Assembly: GCA_002869385.1 (NCBI GenBank)
Contig: PKTB01000022.1
Coordinates: forward strand, 186,001-250,000
Direction of reading: 5' to 3'
Length of the DNA: 64,000 nucleotides
Source: Marinilabiliales bacterium
GTDB taxonomy: Bacteria; Bacteroidota; Bacteroidia; Bacteroidales; ML635J-15
The translations under genes were made by a program, and so were the position numbers. Shown one piece after another: positions 20,312 to 29,098 of this stretch. Under the pieces are notes generated by a model. It saw nothing but the letters and a program-made list of their open reading frames with translations, ran no database searches and had not been told where the DNA came from. Position 1 is the first letter of the stretch. Each line of letters starts with the position of its first letter.

Positions 20312-21601
20312 TTAACTGTAGTTTTCTTTAGATTTTTTATACCTGATTAAACATCTTTCTCTGGCAAATTTATGTTCGATTAATGGTTTAAAATTATAGT
20401 TTTTTGGCAAATGAGAATTTCTGTAAACGCCATCCTTATCAAATTTTTCTTGTTGAGTTACAGGATTAAAAATGCGAAAATAAGGTACAGCATCACAGCC
20501 TGTACTGGCAGCCCATTGCCAATTTCCGTTATTGCTTGATAATTCGTAATCTAATAACATTTGTGCAAAATAAGCTTCTCCCCACCGCCAATCAATAAGC
20601 AGATGTTTAACCAAAAAACTGGCAGTAATCATTCTTACTCTGTTATGCATATAGCCACTCGAGTTTAATTCTCTCATACCTGCATCGACAATAGGATAAC
20701 CGGTTTCACCTTTACACCATTTTCGAAAATCATCTTCATTGTTTTCCCATTTAATATTATCAAAAACTCTTTTGAATGATCTATTTTCAACATGTGGAAA
20801 ATGAAACAATATTTGCATAAAGAATTCGCGCCAAATAAGTTCGCTTAAAAAAGTTTTATTTCTAATTGATGCAATTTTAACAATCTTTCGAATACTCTCT
20901 GTTCCAAACCTTAGGTGAGGACCAATATATGAACCAGCATCTTTGTCAGGGAAATCTCTCAGTTTATTGTAATTGTCGATATTATCAAGTGTATAAGGCT
21001 TTACATCAAACTTTCCTTTAGAAAAACCAATTTCTCTTAGTTCTGGAAATCTAAAGGATTTGTTTATAAAATTCTGTAATTTTTTTTCTGATGGGTATTC
21101 AGGAATATCATCTAAATCAAAGTTTTCTAACCATTTGTTTTTATATGGAGTAAAAATTGTATAAGGGTTACCATCTTTTTTTAAGATTTCGTTTTTGTGG
21201 AATATTACCTTATTTTTAAAAGCTTTGAAACCAATATTATTTAAAGATAAGATCTGTTTGACATCTAAATCTCTATTAATAGCATATGGTTCATAATCTT
21301 CATTTGTGTATACCTCATGTATTAGATACTCATTTTTAAGTTCGGAGAAAATATCTGATACTTTTCCATGCTTTATTAATATTGATGAATTATACTTTAT
21401 TAGTTTTTTATTAATTTTAACTAATTGCTCATAGATAAAACTAACACGAGAGTCATCTTTATCAAGCTCATTAAGAATATCAGTATCAAAGATAAATAAA
21501 GCAAGAACCGGAAGGTCTTCTTTTAGGGCATTATATAAACCATGATTGTCTTCTAAACTTAAATCACGGCGAAACCAAAATATGTTTATTTTTTGATTCA
21601 T
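20312..21601 (-). CDS. Deoxyribodipyrimidine photolyase / cryptochrome family
   Basis: A 429-residue FAD-dependent photolyase that repairs UV-induced pyrimidine dimers with blue light. The N-terminal antenna-binding domain starts IFWFRRDLSLEDN. The C-terminal FAD domain contains HLRFGTESIR, ELIWREFF, the ordered motifs GYPIVDAGMREL, HNRVRM, DYELSSNNGNWQWAA and GCDAVPYFRIFNP. The presence suggests at least occasional exposure to light. Class I CPD photolyase is most likely, although cryptochrome-type members share these motifs. The gene is intact and monocistronic. Confidence 0.92.
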   Translation of the reverse strand: MNQKINIFWFRRDLSLEDNHGLYNALKEDLPVLALFIFDTDILNELDKDDSRVSFIYEQLVKINKKLIKYNSSILIKHGKVSDIFSELKNEYLIHEVYTNEDYEPYAINRDLDVKQILSLNNIGFKAFKNKVIFHKNEILKKDGNPYTIFTPYKNKWLENFDLDDIPEYPSEKKLQNFINKSFRFPELREIGFSKGKFDVKPYTLDNIDNYNKLRDFPDKDAGSYIGPHLRFGTESIRKIVKIASIRNKTFLSELIWREFFMQILFHFPHVENRSFKRVFDNIKWENNEDDFRKWCKGETGYPIVDAGMRELNSSGYMHNRVRMITASFLVKHLLIDWRWGEAYFAQMLLDYELSSNNGNWQWAASTGCDAVPYFRIFNPVTQQEKFDKDGVYRNSHLPKNYNFKPLIEHKFARERCLIRYKKSKENYS

Positions 21602-21637
21602 AAGTATTACAAAATACTAAAATTATTCTTTTTATTG

Positions 21638-21645
21638 TAAATTTG
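21638..21645 (+). promoter_or_regulatory. -7 box TAAATTTG for the secreted protein at 21665
   Basis: TAAATTTG matches TAnnTTTG and lies 20 nt before the start codon. Confidence 0.5.
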
Positions 21646-21664
21646 TTTCTTAAAATGAATTCAT

Positions 21665-22726
21665 ATGAAAAAACTGACTTTTCTAATAATTGTTTGCTGT
21701 TTACTAAAAATATCATACTCACAGGTAGATTATACTGTTCAGAATACTTCAGATTATAAATTAAAAGGTAATGTTCGGCTTCTCGAAATTCAAATGCAAA
21801 GTGGTGTTGAATCTCATTTATTTGATGAGGATGGAAACGAGCTAAAATCTATTCAGCCTGCGTCTCAAGATGGTAGTTATTATAATGATAAATCACAGAT
21901 AATAGAGTATAATAAAAACCACTAAAAGATCTTTATCTATAATGATGAGAATACTTTATTATGGGAGTGTAAGGTCGACAATAAAATTATTGATAAAAAG
22001 AAGAGCACTGAATGGACAGATAAAATTACAGGTTTAGTTTATAAATCTGAGTTTTTATATTCAGAGGATGGTAATATATTATCTGAAGCAGTAAAAAAAC
22101 CTGTCTTTGACGATCAGATCAGTATAGAGAACTATATTAAGCAATATTTTTATGATTCTGAAGGAAGGCTTATTAAAACTAGTAAGATTAATAACGCAAA
22201 TAATGAAAGCGAAATAATTGAATATGAATATCATAACAATGGTAATCTATCAAGTATGAAAACAAGTATTTTTGATTTAAAGAATTCAAATAAGATTTTA
22301 AGTTGCTATCAGGTAAATTTTAATAAAAAGGGTAACAAATACGAGAGAATTTTACTTACAGAAACGGGTGTCGAGAAGCAAAAGGAATCAGGCATAGTTT
22401 ATAATGGTAAGTCTCAGGTTAAAATGTTGCGACTTTATGATGAAACAGGAAAAGCTTCAAAAATTAAAAATAGATATAAAAAAGAAAATCTGATTTGTTC
22501 TGTATTTGTTTTATCTGATGGTTCGAAGAATTATAAGCTGATTAACGAGTATGATGATCATGGTAGTTTGATAAATTCAAAAATGGAATATTTAAATTCA
22601 CCTGAAATGTCATCTGAAACGAGATATGAATACGAATATGATTCATATGGTAATTGGACAATGCAAATAGTTTATTTGGGTGGAGAGAAAATCTCAGAAA
22701 CACAAAGAATTATAACTTATTATTAG
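21665..22726 (+). CDS. Secreted YD/RHS-like repeat protein, interrupted by TAA
   Basis: A 353-residue protein with a signal peptide (about 20 residues, ending SYSQ). The remainder carries short YD-like segments of the type YDSEGRLIK, YHNNGNL and YEYDSYGNWT, which are seen in small Bacteroidota secreted proteins related to RHS repeats. The function is unknown. TAA at 21923-21925 (codon 87) falls between NKNH and KIFIYN with the frame continuing. Its 3' end overlaps the convergent glycosyltransferase by four bases. Confidence 0.72.
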
Positions 22727-23886
22727 GATTTTTTAGTAATCTCCAGTAGGTCTTCTTCATATTGATCAACTATATTTTCCCACTCAAATAAGTGATGATA
22801 TTTATTTAGTTCATCAGTATCTATCAAATATGATTTCAGTAATTTTTCATTATAGAAGCTGAGAATTTTATCTGCAATATCCTTAGGGTCTTTTTTGTTT
22901 ATAAATTCTCCATTAATTCCAGGAGTGATTAAGCTTTCATTATTACTGACTTTGGTTGCGAAAACATATTGACCACAAGCAAGTGCTTCGAGGGTTGCAA
23001 TACTCATTCCTTCGTTTAATGAAGGTAGTATTGTGGCAGAAGCTTTTTGGTATTCCTCCAGCATTTCAGCCTTAGAAACCCAGTTTTTAAAAATAACTTT
23101 ATCAGATAGTTTGTTAGTTTTTACATAAGATTCCATATTTTCCCTTAGTTTTCCATCTCCTAAAATAATTAGCTTAAGCTTAGGAATACTTTGTGAAATT
23201 ATTTTTAATGCTTTAAGTACACTAATATGATCTTTTTGTTTTACCAATCTCCCCGGAAATAAAAGTGTAAATTCTTTTGATTTTTTAGAATAATCGGGTT
23301 TAAAGATGCTGCTATTCCATCCATTATGAATGATTTTATTTTTAGAAGCAAACTTTCCAAGAAAAGCATCAATATTATCTTTCATATCTTGTGATTGGAC
23401 GTAATTTCTTTTTGATTGCTGGCAGATTTTATGTATCCAATGATATGTGATAGCATGATACCACATCATTTGTTCGGGCATAAACCATGGAATGTCATGA
23501 CCATGTGACATAAGCACATATGGTAAACCAAACTGTAATTTCATACTATAAGCAACTTCACCGCCCGGAAGTGAGAAATTTGCAAAACAGATGTCATACT
23601 TATTTGTTACAAGATGTTTTTTTAGAAAACTTTTAGATTTCATCATCCAAGATATCATTTCCCTTGGATTTGACTGAAAAATGTCTTTTCTTTTTGATTT
23701 TAATCTTATTATTCTGAGATTCTCATTAGTAATATCTTCTTCTTCACCTTTATACCAGGTTGTTAGTACGGTTATTTTATGTCCTTTTTTTGCAAGTCCC
23801 TCAGATATATTTTGTGTAATAACACCGGCGCCACCACCAAGTGGAGGATATTCATAATTTAGAACTAAGATTTGCATTTGTGACAT
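22723..23886 (-). CDS. GT4-family glycosyltransferase
   Basis: A 387-residue GT-B fold enzyme. The N-terminal half begins LVLNYEYPPLGGGAG, the glycosyltransferase-4 acceptor-domain start, and the C-terminal half has FPGRLVKQKDH and the EX7E motif NEGMSIATLEALACG that binds the nucleotide sugar. It probably adds a sugar to surface glycan or lipid. The start may be the fourth residue (second ATG, 23877) if the promoter box at 23891 is used. The gene is intact and divergent from the histidine kinase. Confidence 0.88.
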   Translation of the reverse strand: MSQMQILVLNYEYPPLGGGAGVITQNISEGLAKKGHKITVLTTWYKGEEEDITNENLRIIRLKSKRKDIFQSNPREMISWMMKSKSFLKKHLVTNKYDICFANFSLPGGEVAYSMKLQFGLPYVLMSHGHDIPWFMPEQMMWYHAITYHWIHKICQQSKRNYVQSQDMKDNIDAFLGKFASKNKIIHNGWNSSIFKPDYSKKSKEFTLLFPGRLVKQKDHISVLKALKIISQSIPKLKLIILGDGKLRENMESYVKTNKLSDKVIFKNWVSKAEMLEEYQKASATILPSLNEGMSIATLEALACGQYVFATKVSNNESLITPGINGEFINKKDPKDIADKILSFYNEKLLKSYLIDTDELNKYHHLFEWENIVDQYEEDLLEITKKS

Positions 23887-23890
23887 GTTC

Positions 23891-23898
23891 CAAAAATA
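23891..23898 (-). promoter_or_regulatory. -7 box TATTTTTG upstream of the GT4 gene
   Basis: The reverse strand reads TATTTTTG, but the box is so close to the annotated start (23886) that transcription would begin near the ATG, which is why the internal ATG at 23877 is a possible alternative. Confidence 0.35.
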
Positions 23899-23947
23899 CT
23901 AAAAATACTTAATATCACTTATTTGTCCGAATAATAAAAACTTTATG

Positions 23948-23955
23948 TAAGTTTG
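23948..23955 (+). promoter_or_regulatory. -7 box TAAGTTTG for the two-component operon
   Basis: TAAGTTTG matches TAnnTTTG 20 nt before the kinase ATG. A TTTG at 23922-23925 lies at roughly the spacing expected for a -33 element. Confidence 0.5.
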
Positions 23956-23974
23956 TCTTATAAAAGCAGGGTAT

Positions 23975-24934
23975 ATGTTTTTAAAAATAGTACTACTTTT
24001 AACCGTAATATTCCAGATATTTGCAGCTATCGTTTCGCTTAAGCTGACAAAAAAAACAAAGTATAATCTTTCTTGGATATTTATCAGTTTGTGTTTTGCT
24101 TCATTACTCATGAGAATGGTCTTGGAAGCTTTGCCATTTTATTTTGATGTTCAGCCGACATATTATAGAATGTTATATGTTTGGTTGGGAGTTTCATCTG
24201 CTACTTTTTTTGCTGTCGGGCTTGTTCTTATCAGCAAAATATTTAACTATATGGATAAAATGGAGAAAGAGAAACGTGCTGCTGAGAAAAGATATCTCTC
24301 TGTTGTCGTACAAACAGAAGAATTGGAACGTAAAAGATTGGCAAAAGATCTACATGATGGTTTAGGGCCACTGCTTTCAAATGTTAAAATGTCAGTTTCT
24401 GTATTAAAAAAGCAAAAACCAAATAAATTCTCAAAAGAAGTTCTTGATAATATGGATAATGTTATTTTGGAATCTATAAAGAGTATTAAAGATATTTCTA
24501 ATAATTTATCACCTCATGTTTTGGAGAATTTTGGACTTGAGAAGGCTATCAGTAATTTTCTTCAAAAAGTTAATGCAACTAAAAGTCATAAAATTGAATA
24601 TCTAAGTAATTTAAAGGGTTTGAGAATAGACCCTTCTATTGAAGCTGTAATGTATAGAGTTTTATGCGAATTAGTTAATAATACTGTAAAGCATGCAAAA
24701 GCATCAAAAATATATGTAAATTTGCAAAACGATGTCTATTCTGTTACATTGGATTATCGGGATAATTGTAAAGGCTTTGAGATGAATAGGTTAGATGTTT
24801 CTGAAGAGAAAGGGAGTGGATTACATAATATATATAGTCGTGTAATCTCTTTAAAGTGTAAGATTGATTTTATTAGTGTTCCGGGAAAAGGTACAGAAGT
24901 TAAAATTCAAATTCCATTTAGTAATGAAGACTGA
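23975..24934 (+). CDS. Membrane sensor histidine kinase (NarX/DesK type)
   Basis: A 319-residue HisKA_3-class kinase. Three hydrophobic segments (residues about 4-20, 32-55, 66-90) form a short membrane sensor with no large periplasmic domain. The phospho-acceptor is His 127 in RLAKDLHDGLGP. The N box is ELVNNTVKHA and the G boxes are DNCKGF and GSGLHNI. Cys 265 occupies the first Gly of the DxGxG box, a GGT to TGT (G>T) change that would impair ATP binding. The start is supported by the promoter and the first helix. The coding end overlaps the response regulator start. Confidence 0.88.
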   Translation: MFLKIVLLLTVIFQIFAAIVSLKLTKKTKYNLSWIFISLCFASLLMRMVLEALPFYFDVQPTYYRMLYVWLGVSSATFFAVGLVLISKIFNYMDKMEKEKRAAEKRYLSVVVQTEELERKRLAKDLHDGLGPLLSNVKMSVSVLKKQKPNKFSKEVLDNMDNVILESIKSIKDISNNLSPHVLENFGLEKAISNFLQKVNATKSHKIEYLSNLKGLRIDPSIEAVMYRVLCELVNNTVKHAKASKIYVNLQNDVYSVTLDYRDNCKGFEMNRLDVSEEKGSGLHNIYSRVISLKCKIDFISVPGKGTEVKIQIPFSNED

Positions 24935-25580
24935 CAAAGAATTTTACAGCATAATGATAGTTGATGACCATGCACTTTTTAGGAATGGTCTGAAGTTACT
25001 TTTAAACTCATTTGAAAAATTTAAGGTTGTTGCAGAAGCATCAAATGGGAAGGAGTTTCTTGATAGCCTCCAGATTATGCCTGTCGATATTGTCCTTTTG
25101 GATATTGAAATGCCTGAAATGGATGGAATTACAGCTGCTCAAGAAGCAATAGCTAAGTATCCTGATTTAAAAATAATAACCTTATCTATGTATGGTGATG
25201 AGGAGTATTATTATAAAATGGTAGATGCAGGGGTTTCCGGTTTTTTATTGAAAGATTCTGACATTGACGAAGTACAGGCAGCATTATATGCGGTAGTTGA
25301 TGGGAGAAACTATTTTAGTCAGGACTTATTACAAAATTTGATAGACAGATTAACCTCTAGTTCCGATTCAAATGGTGAGATTACAAACTTAACAGAAAGA
25401 GAATTAGAAATTGTTGCGCTTATTTGTCAGGGATTATCAAATGTAGAGATTAGTGAGCAGCTTTTCTTGAGTAAAAGAACTGTTGAAAAGCATCGTGCAA
25501 ATATCCTTGAGAAAACAAATTGCATGAACACTGCAAGTTTGGTTATGTATGCAATTAAGAATAGAATCGTAAAAATATGA
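24924..25580 (+). CDS. NarL/LuxR-family response regulator
   Basis: A 218-residue regulator: receiver domain 1-125 with IMIVDDHALFR and the phosphorylation site in VLLDIEMPEMDG, followed by a LuxR-type helix-turn-helix (LTERELEIVALICQGLSN…KRTVEKHRANILEK). The ATG at 24924 overlaps the kinase gene by 11 bases; the ORF could extend upstream but the receiver motif fixes this start. Its TGA overlaps the ATG of the next gene (ATGA at 25577-25580), so the secreted protein downstream is translationally coupled. No DNA target is identifiable. Confidence 0.9.
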   Translation: MKTDKEFYSIMIVDDHALFRNGLKLLLNSFEKFKVVAEASNGKEFLDSLQIMPVDIVLLDIEMPEMDGITAAQEAIAKYPDLKIITLSMYGDEEYYYKMVDAGVSGFLLKDSDIDEVQAALYAVVDGRNYFSQDLLQNLIDRLTSSSDSNGEITNLTERELEIVALICQGLSNVEISEQLFLSKRTVEKHRANILEKTNCMNTASLVMYAIKNRIVKI

Positions 25581-27325
25581 AGTTATTATTATTAGTAACA
25601 CTTGTCGTTTTTAGCTTATTTACAATAGCTCAGATTCCTGATAATAGGATTGTAGATTGGTCGAATGCAGGTCTTGTATCTGATATTAATCTCGATATCG
25701 AAACTGTTAATGTTGATGATTTTGGAGCAATTCCTAATGATGGAATTTCAGATGATCAGGCTTTGCAAGATGCTATTGATTATTTTGCTGGATCTCCCGG
25801 AAAAATTCAATTTCATGATGGAGTTTATATTTTTAACACAAGAATTATTCTTGAATCAGGAATAATTTTAGAAGGGGGAGGTAGTAATAGCACAATATTA
25901 AATGCAAATTTAGATTCTGAACAAGACTTTATATATGCATCCGGAAGTATATATGCAATTAGTTATAATGTCAGTAAGGCTGAAAAGGGAAGTTCTTATA
26001 TCATACTACAATCGGCATTAACAGAATTTTCATCAGGTGATATTATTAAAGTTAAGATGGATGGAGAATCCTTTATGTATTCGGAGTGGGCTTATGAGAC
26101 TATGGGTCAGTTATTTGTGATAGACAATATAGTTGAAGATACTATATTTCTAAATTCTACTCTTAGGCATGATTTTGCACCAGCTTATAATCCGATTGCA
26201 ATAAAAATTGAACCTGTACAAAATGTTTTAATAAAGAGCTTAAGTATAATAAGAGAGGATGCAACAACAACACAAACTTCCAATATACGATTTACTTATG
26301 CTTATAACTGTCAAGTAAGGGATATTCATAGCGAAAACAGTAATTTTTCTCATTTAAGTTTACGAACTTCCTTAAATTGTGAAGTGTCTGGATGTTATTT
26401 TCATCATGCACATGCATATGGTGAAGGAGGACAGGGGTATGGTACAGAGATATCGGCAAGCTCAGGAGATTGTTTAATCCATAACAACATTTACGAGCAT
26501 TTAAGACATTCTGTTCTTATACAATCCGGTGCAAATGGGAATGTTATTGCTTATAATTACTCTTTTGAACCATATTGGGATCAATCAGGATTCCCTTCTG
26601 CATCTGCTGGTGACTTGGTATTGCATGGCAACTATACATTTTGTAATCTTTTTGAGGGAAATATTGCACAAAATGTAGTAATTGATGATTCTCATGGTCA
26701 AAATGGACCATATAATACATTCTTTCGAAATAGATTGGAAAAATATGGAATTGTTATGAATTTCAACCCTGCAACAGATTCATGTAATATTATTGGTAAT
26801 GAAATTACCAATACAGGATTTTTGTTGGGTAACTATACACTTTTCGGTGATGGTCATTTTGAGTACGGAAATAATCAAACTGGCGATTGTAAACCTTCTG
26901 GAACTCAGAATTTAGAAGAGCTATCTTTGTTCTTGGAAAATGCTCCATGCTATTTTTATGATGATATTGAATGGCCTGGGATAGGCTATCCTGTTAATTA
27001 TAATGCATATGTCAACCCTGCATATTCCAGATATGGTGAAGGCCAAATGACATTCGATACATGTGAGACTTTGATTTCATTTATAACATATGATATTATT
27101 CCTGAAAATAGGTTTGATATTTATCCAAACCCGAATAATGGATCATTTTATATTGAGTTTAATGATGAGTTTGAAGTGTCTGTTTTTAGTTTGGATGGGA
27201 CATTAGTACAAAACAAACAAACACAAACAGGTAGCATATTTTTAAAAGATGTAGAATCAGGGATTTATATTTTACAACTAAGGTCAGATAATTATTCTGA
27301 AAATAGGAAATTGGTGGTTAATTAA
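25577..27325 (+). CDS. T9SS-secreted parallel beta-helix (pectate-lyase-like) protein
   Basis: A 582-residue secreted protein with a signal peptide ending at TIAQ. Residues about 45-100 show the Pectate_lyase_3/glycoside-hydrolase-28 start (DDFGAIPNDGISDDQALQDA and FHDGVYIF), and repeated Asn-rich coils (for example CLIHNNIYEHLRHSV) indicate a right-handed beta-helix. The last ~80 residues form a T9SS type A sorting domain (YPNPNNGSFYIEF, ending VVN). It therefore probably acts on polysaccharide at the cell surface. The catalytic residues of any specific lyase family cannot be assigned. It is cotranscribed with the two-component system. Confidence 0.85.
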   Translation: MKLLLLVTLVVFSLFTIAQIPDNRIVDWSNAGLVSDINLDIETVNVDDFGAIPNDGISDDQALQDAIDYFAGSPGKIQFHDGVYIFNTRIILESGIILEGGGSNSTILNANLDSEQDFIYASGSIYAISYNVSKAEKGSSYIILQSALTEFSSGDIIKVKMDGESFMYSEWAYETMGQLFVIDNIVEDTIFLNSTLRHDFAPAYNPIAIKIEPVQNVLIKSLSIIREDATTTQTSNIRFTYAYNCQVRDIHSENSNFSHLSLRTSLNCEVSGCYFHHAHAYGEGGQGYGTEISASSGDCLIHNNIYEHLRHSVLIQSGANGNVIAYNYSFEPYWDQSGFPSASAGDLVLHGNYTFCNLFEGNIAQNVVIDDSHGQNGPYNTFFRNRLEKYGIVMNFNPATDSCNIIGNEITNTGFLLGNYTLFGDGHFEYGNNQTGDCKPSGTQNLEELSLFLENAPCYFYDDIEWPGIGYPVNYNAYVNPAYSRYGEGQMTFDTCETLISFITYDIIPENRFDIYPNPNNGSFYIEFNDEFEVSVFSLDGTLVQNKQTQTGSIFLKDVESGIYILQLRSDNYSENRKLVVN

Positions 27326-27343
27326 TGGTTTAACCTAGTTTTA

Positions 27344-28903
27344 CTAATGTTTTTCTATTTTTACAATACCAACATAATCACCGGAGATTACTTTTACGAC
27401 ATACATTGCAGGTGGCAGTTTACTTAAATCAATATTAGTATCGAAATTTCCATTTGTTACATTAGGTTTGGTTTGATAAATCAAAGAACCTAACATATTG
27501 TAAATATTGAGGCTAATATCTTTATCTGGAAGATTTTGAGCAGAGACATTGATATTTGTTTTGAACGGATTTGGATAAATCTGCAATGAAGGTTCCTCGA
27601 TATCGTTTTCACAATATGCAAAAATAAATGTGCTAACTGTTGATTCTTCATCAAAGTCAACTTGTCTTAATCGATAATAAGCTCTGTTATTGTAAGAGTC
27701 TTTATCAATAAATGAATAGTATTGATTTTCTGTAGTGTTTCCAGCTCCTTTAACAAAGCCTACTTGTTCAAAATCCTTTGCGTTTTCGGACCTTTCAATT
27801 ATAAAGCCTTTGTTATTTGTTTCGGATGCAGTAGACCATTTTAATTCAATTAAACCTTCATTACAATCAGAATAGAATTCCAGTAATTAAACAGGTAATG
27901 GATTTTGATTATCCTTGGATCCATAAGTAATAAAAGTTTGACTTTTTGCCCCAAAAGGAACAGTTGTATTACTTGTTATGTAGCCGGCATCATGAAGTAA
28001 GCTACTTGATCCTGAGTTGTATGCTGCATCAACCCACATACTTCCATTCCAATATGCAACTGATAAATCTGAAGGAACGAAATTCCCTGGTGTTCCATCA
28101 CAAAAGCTGTGTTCACAAATATTACCTACAGTATGGTCATTGTCGTTCCAGTAAAGAGTTACATTCGTGAAATCCTCCGTAGAACTTACAAGCCAATATT
28201 CCCTATTACTAACGTGATGTAAGGTGGCATCCATATTTCCTCCGTGTTCCCACCAATCTGGCATTCCAGAATCATTAAAGAAATATTCGACACTTACTGT
28301 AGTAGATGCTGACGGATTAGATTTCATAGGAGACCATATTACATAATCTTCATCCGAAGAATCTCCATCAAGATCTCGGGAGATTACATCTCCACTAGGA
28401 AAAGTGAATTGAGTTGCTCCGGTTTTTTCCATTTCACCGTGAACAAAACTTCCAGCGTTTCCTGAATTAGATGTTGCACTTGATTGAAAAATTACTGTAT
28501 TTGAGTTTGTATTAATGATTCCGTCAGTTAATGTCATTTGAGTTTCAATCTCTAAATCATCGCCTAACATTATTTCAGAGTCATTAGCAGTTGTATTGTT
28601 TATTGTAAGGTTTTGGAATGAACTTCCACCGCTGGTAATTGTTTGTTGTGAAGTTCCGTTTAGAGTTACACTACCGTTTGCACCTTGATCAAAAGTTGCC
28701 GGAGAGACATTTGTCCAGTTTCCAGGAACATCCAAATCAGTATCATAATAAAAATACCCACCAGACTGTGAATTATGCAGGTTAGTAAATTTAACAGTAG
28801 TTCCGTTATCAATAATTACTTTTGCTCCTGTATTAGTAATTGTTTGTGACAAAACAAATACAGAAATTCCCATTATAATAAATAATAATACAGTTTTTTT
28901 CAT
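27344..28903 (-). CDS. T9SS-sorted surface protein, interrupted by TAA
   Basis: A 519-residue secreted protein with a signal peptide ending VLSQ. The body is beta-rich, with segments such as VTLNGTSQQTITSG seen in repeats of T9SS cargo. After the stop the sequence resumes with LLEFYSDCNEG and KWSTASETNN, the standard Ig-like domain in front of a type A sorting domain (IYPNPFKTNI, ending KIEKH). The motif PLPVE is nearly universal at that junction, so the TAA at 27887-27889 (codon 339) clearly replaces Glu. The function of the body is unknown. Confidence 0.85.
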
Positions 28904-28922
28904 AATGCTTCTCTCAACATTG

Positions 28923-28930
28923 CAAATATA
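28923..28930 (-). promoter_or_regulatory. -7 box TATATTTG for the 519-residue T9SS protein
   Basis: The reverse strand reads TATATTTG 20 nt before the start codon, followed by a GAGAG motif that recurs in the leaders of the other surface-protein genes. Confidence 0.5.
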
Positions 28931-29071
28931 ATAAAAAAAATATCTTAAATAAAAAAATAGTTGCCTGTGAATAAATTATGTAGTTGGACAATATGATTTG
29001 TGTCGTTGAATGTAATAATTAGCATGTTTAAAGTAAAGTTGAATGTGTATGCAAAATATATTGATAAAAAG

Positions 29072-29092
29072 AAAGCAGGTTTAGCCTGCTTT
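29072..29092 (-). terminator. Terminator after the giant surface protein
   Basis: The stem AAAGCAGG / CCTGCTTT with a 5-nt loop is followed on the reverse strand by CTTTTTATC. It lies 6 bases past the stop codon at 29099. Confidence 0.75.
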
Positions 29093-29098
29093 ATTTTT

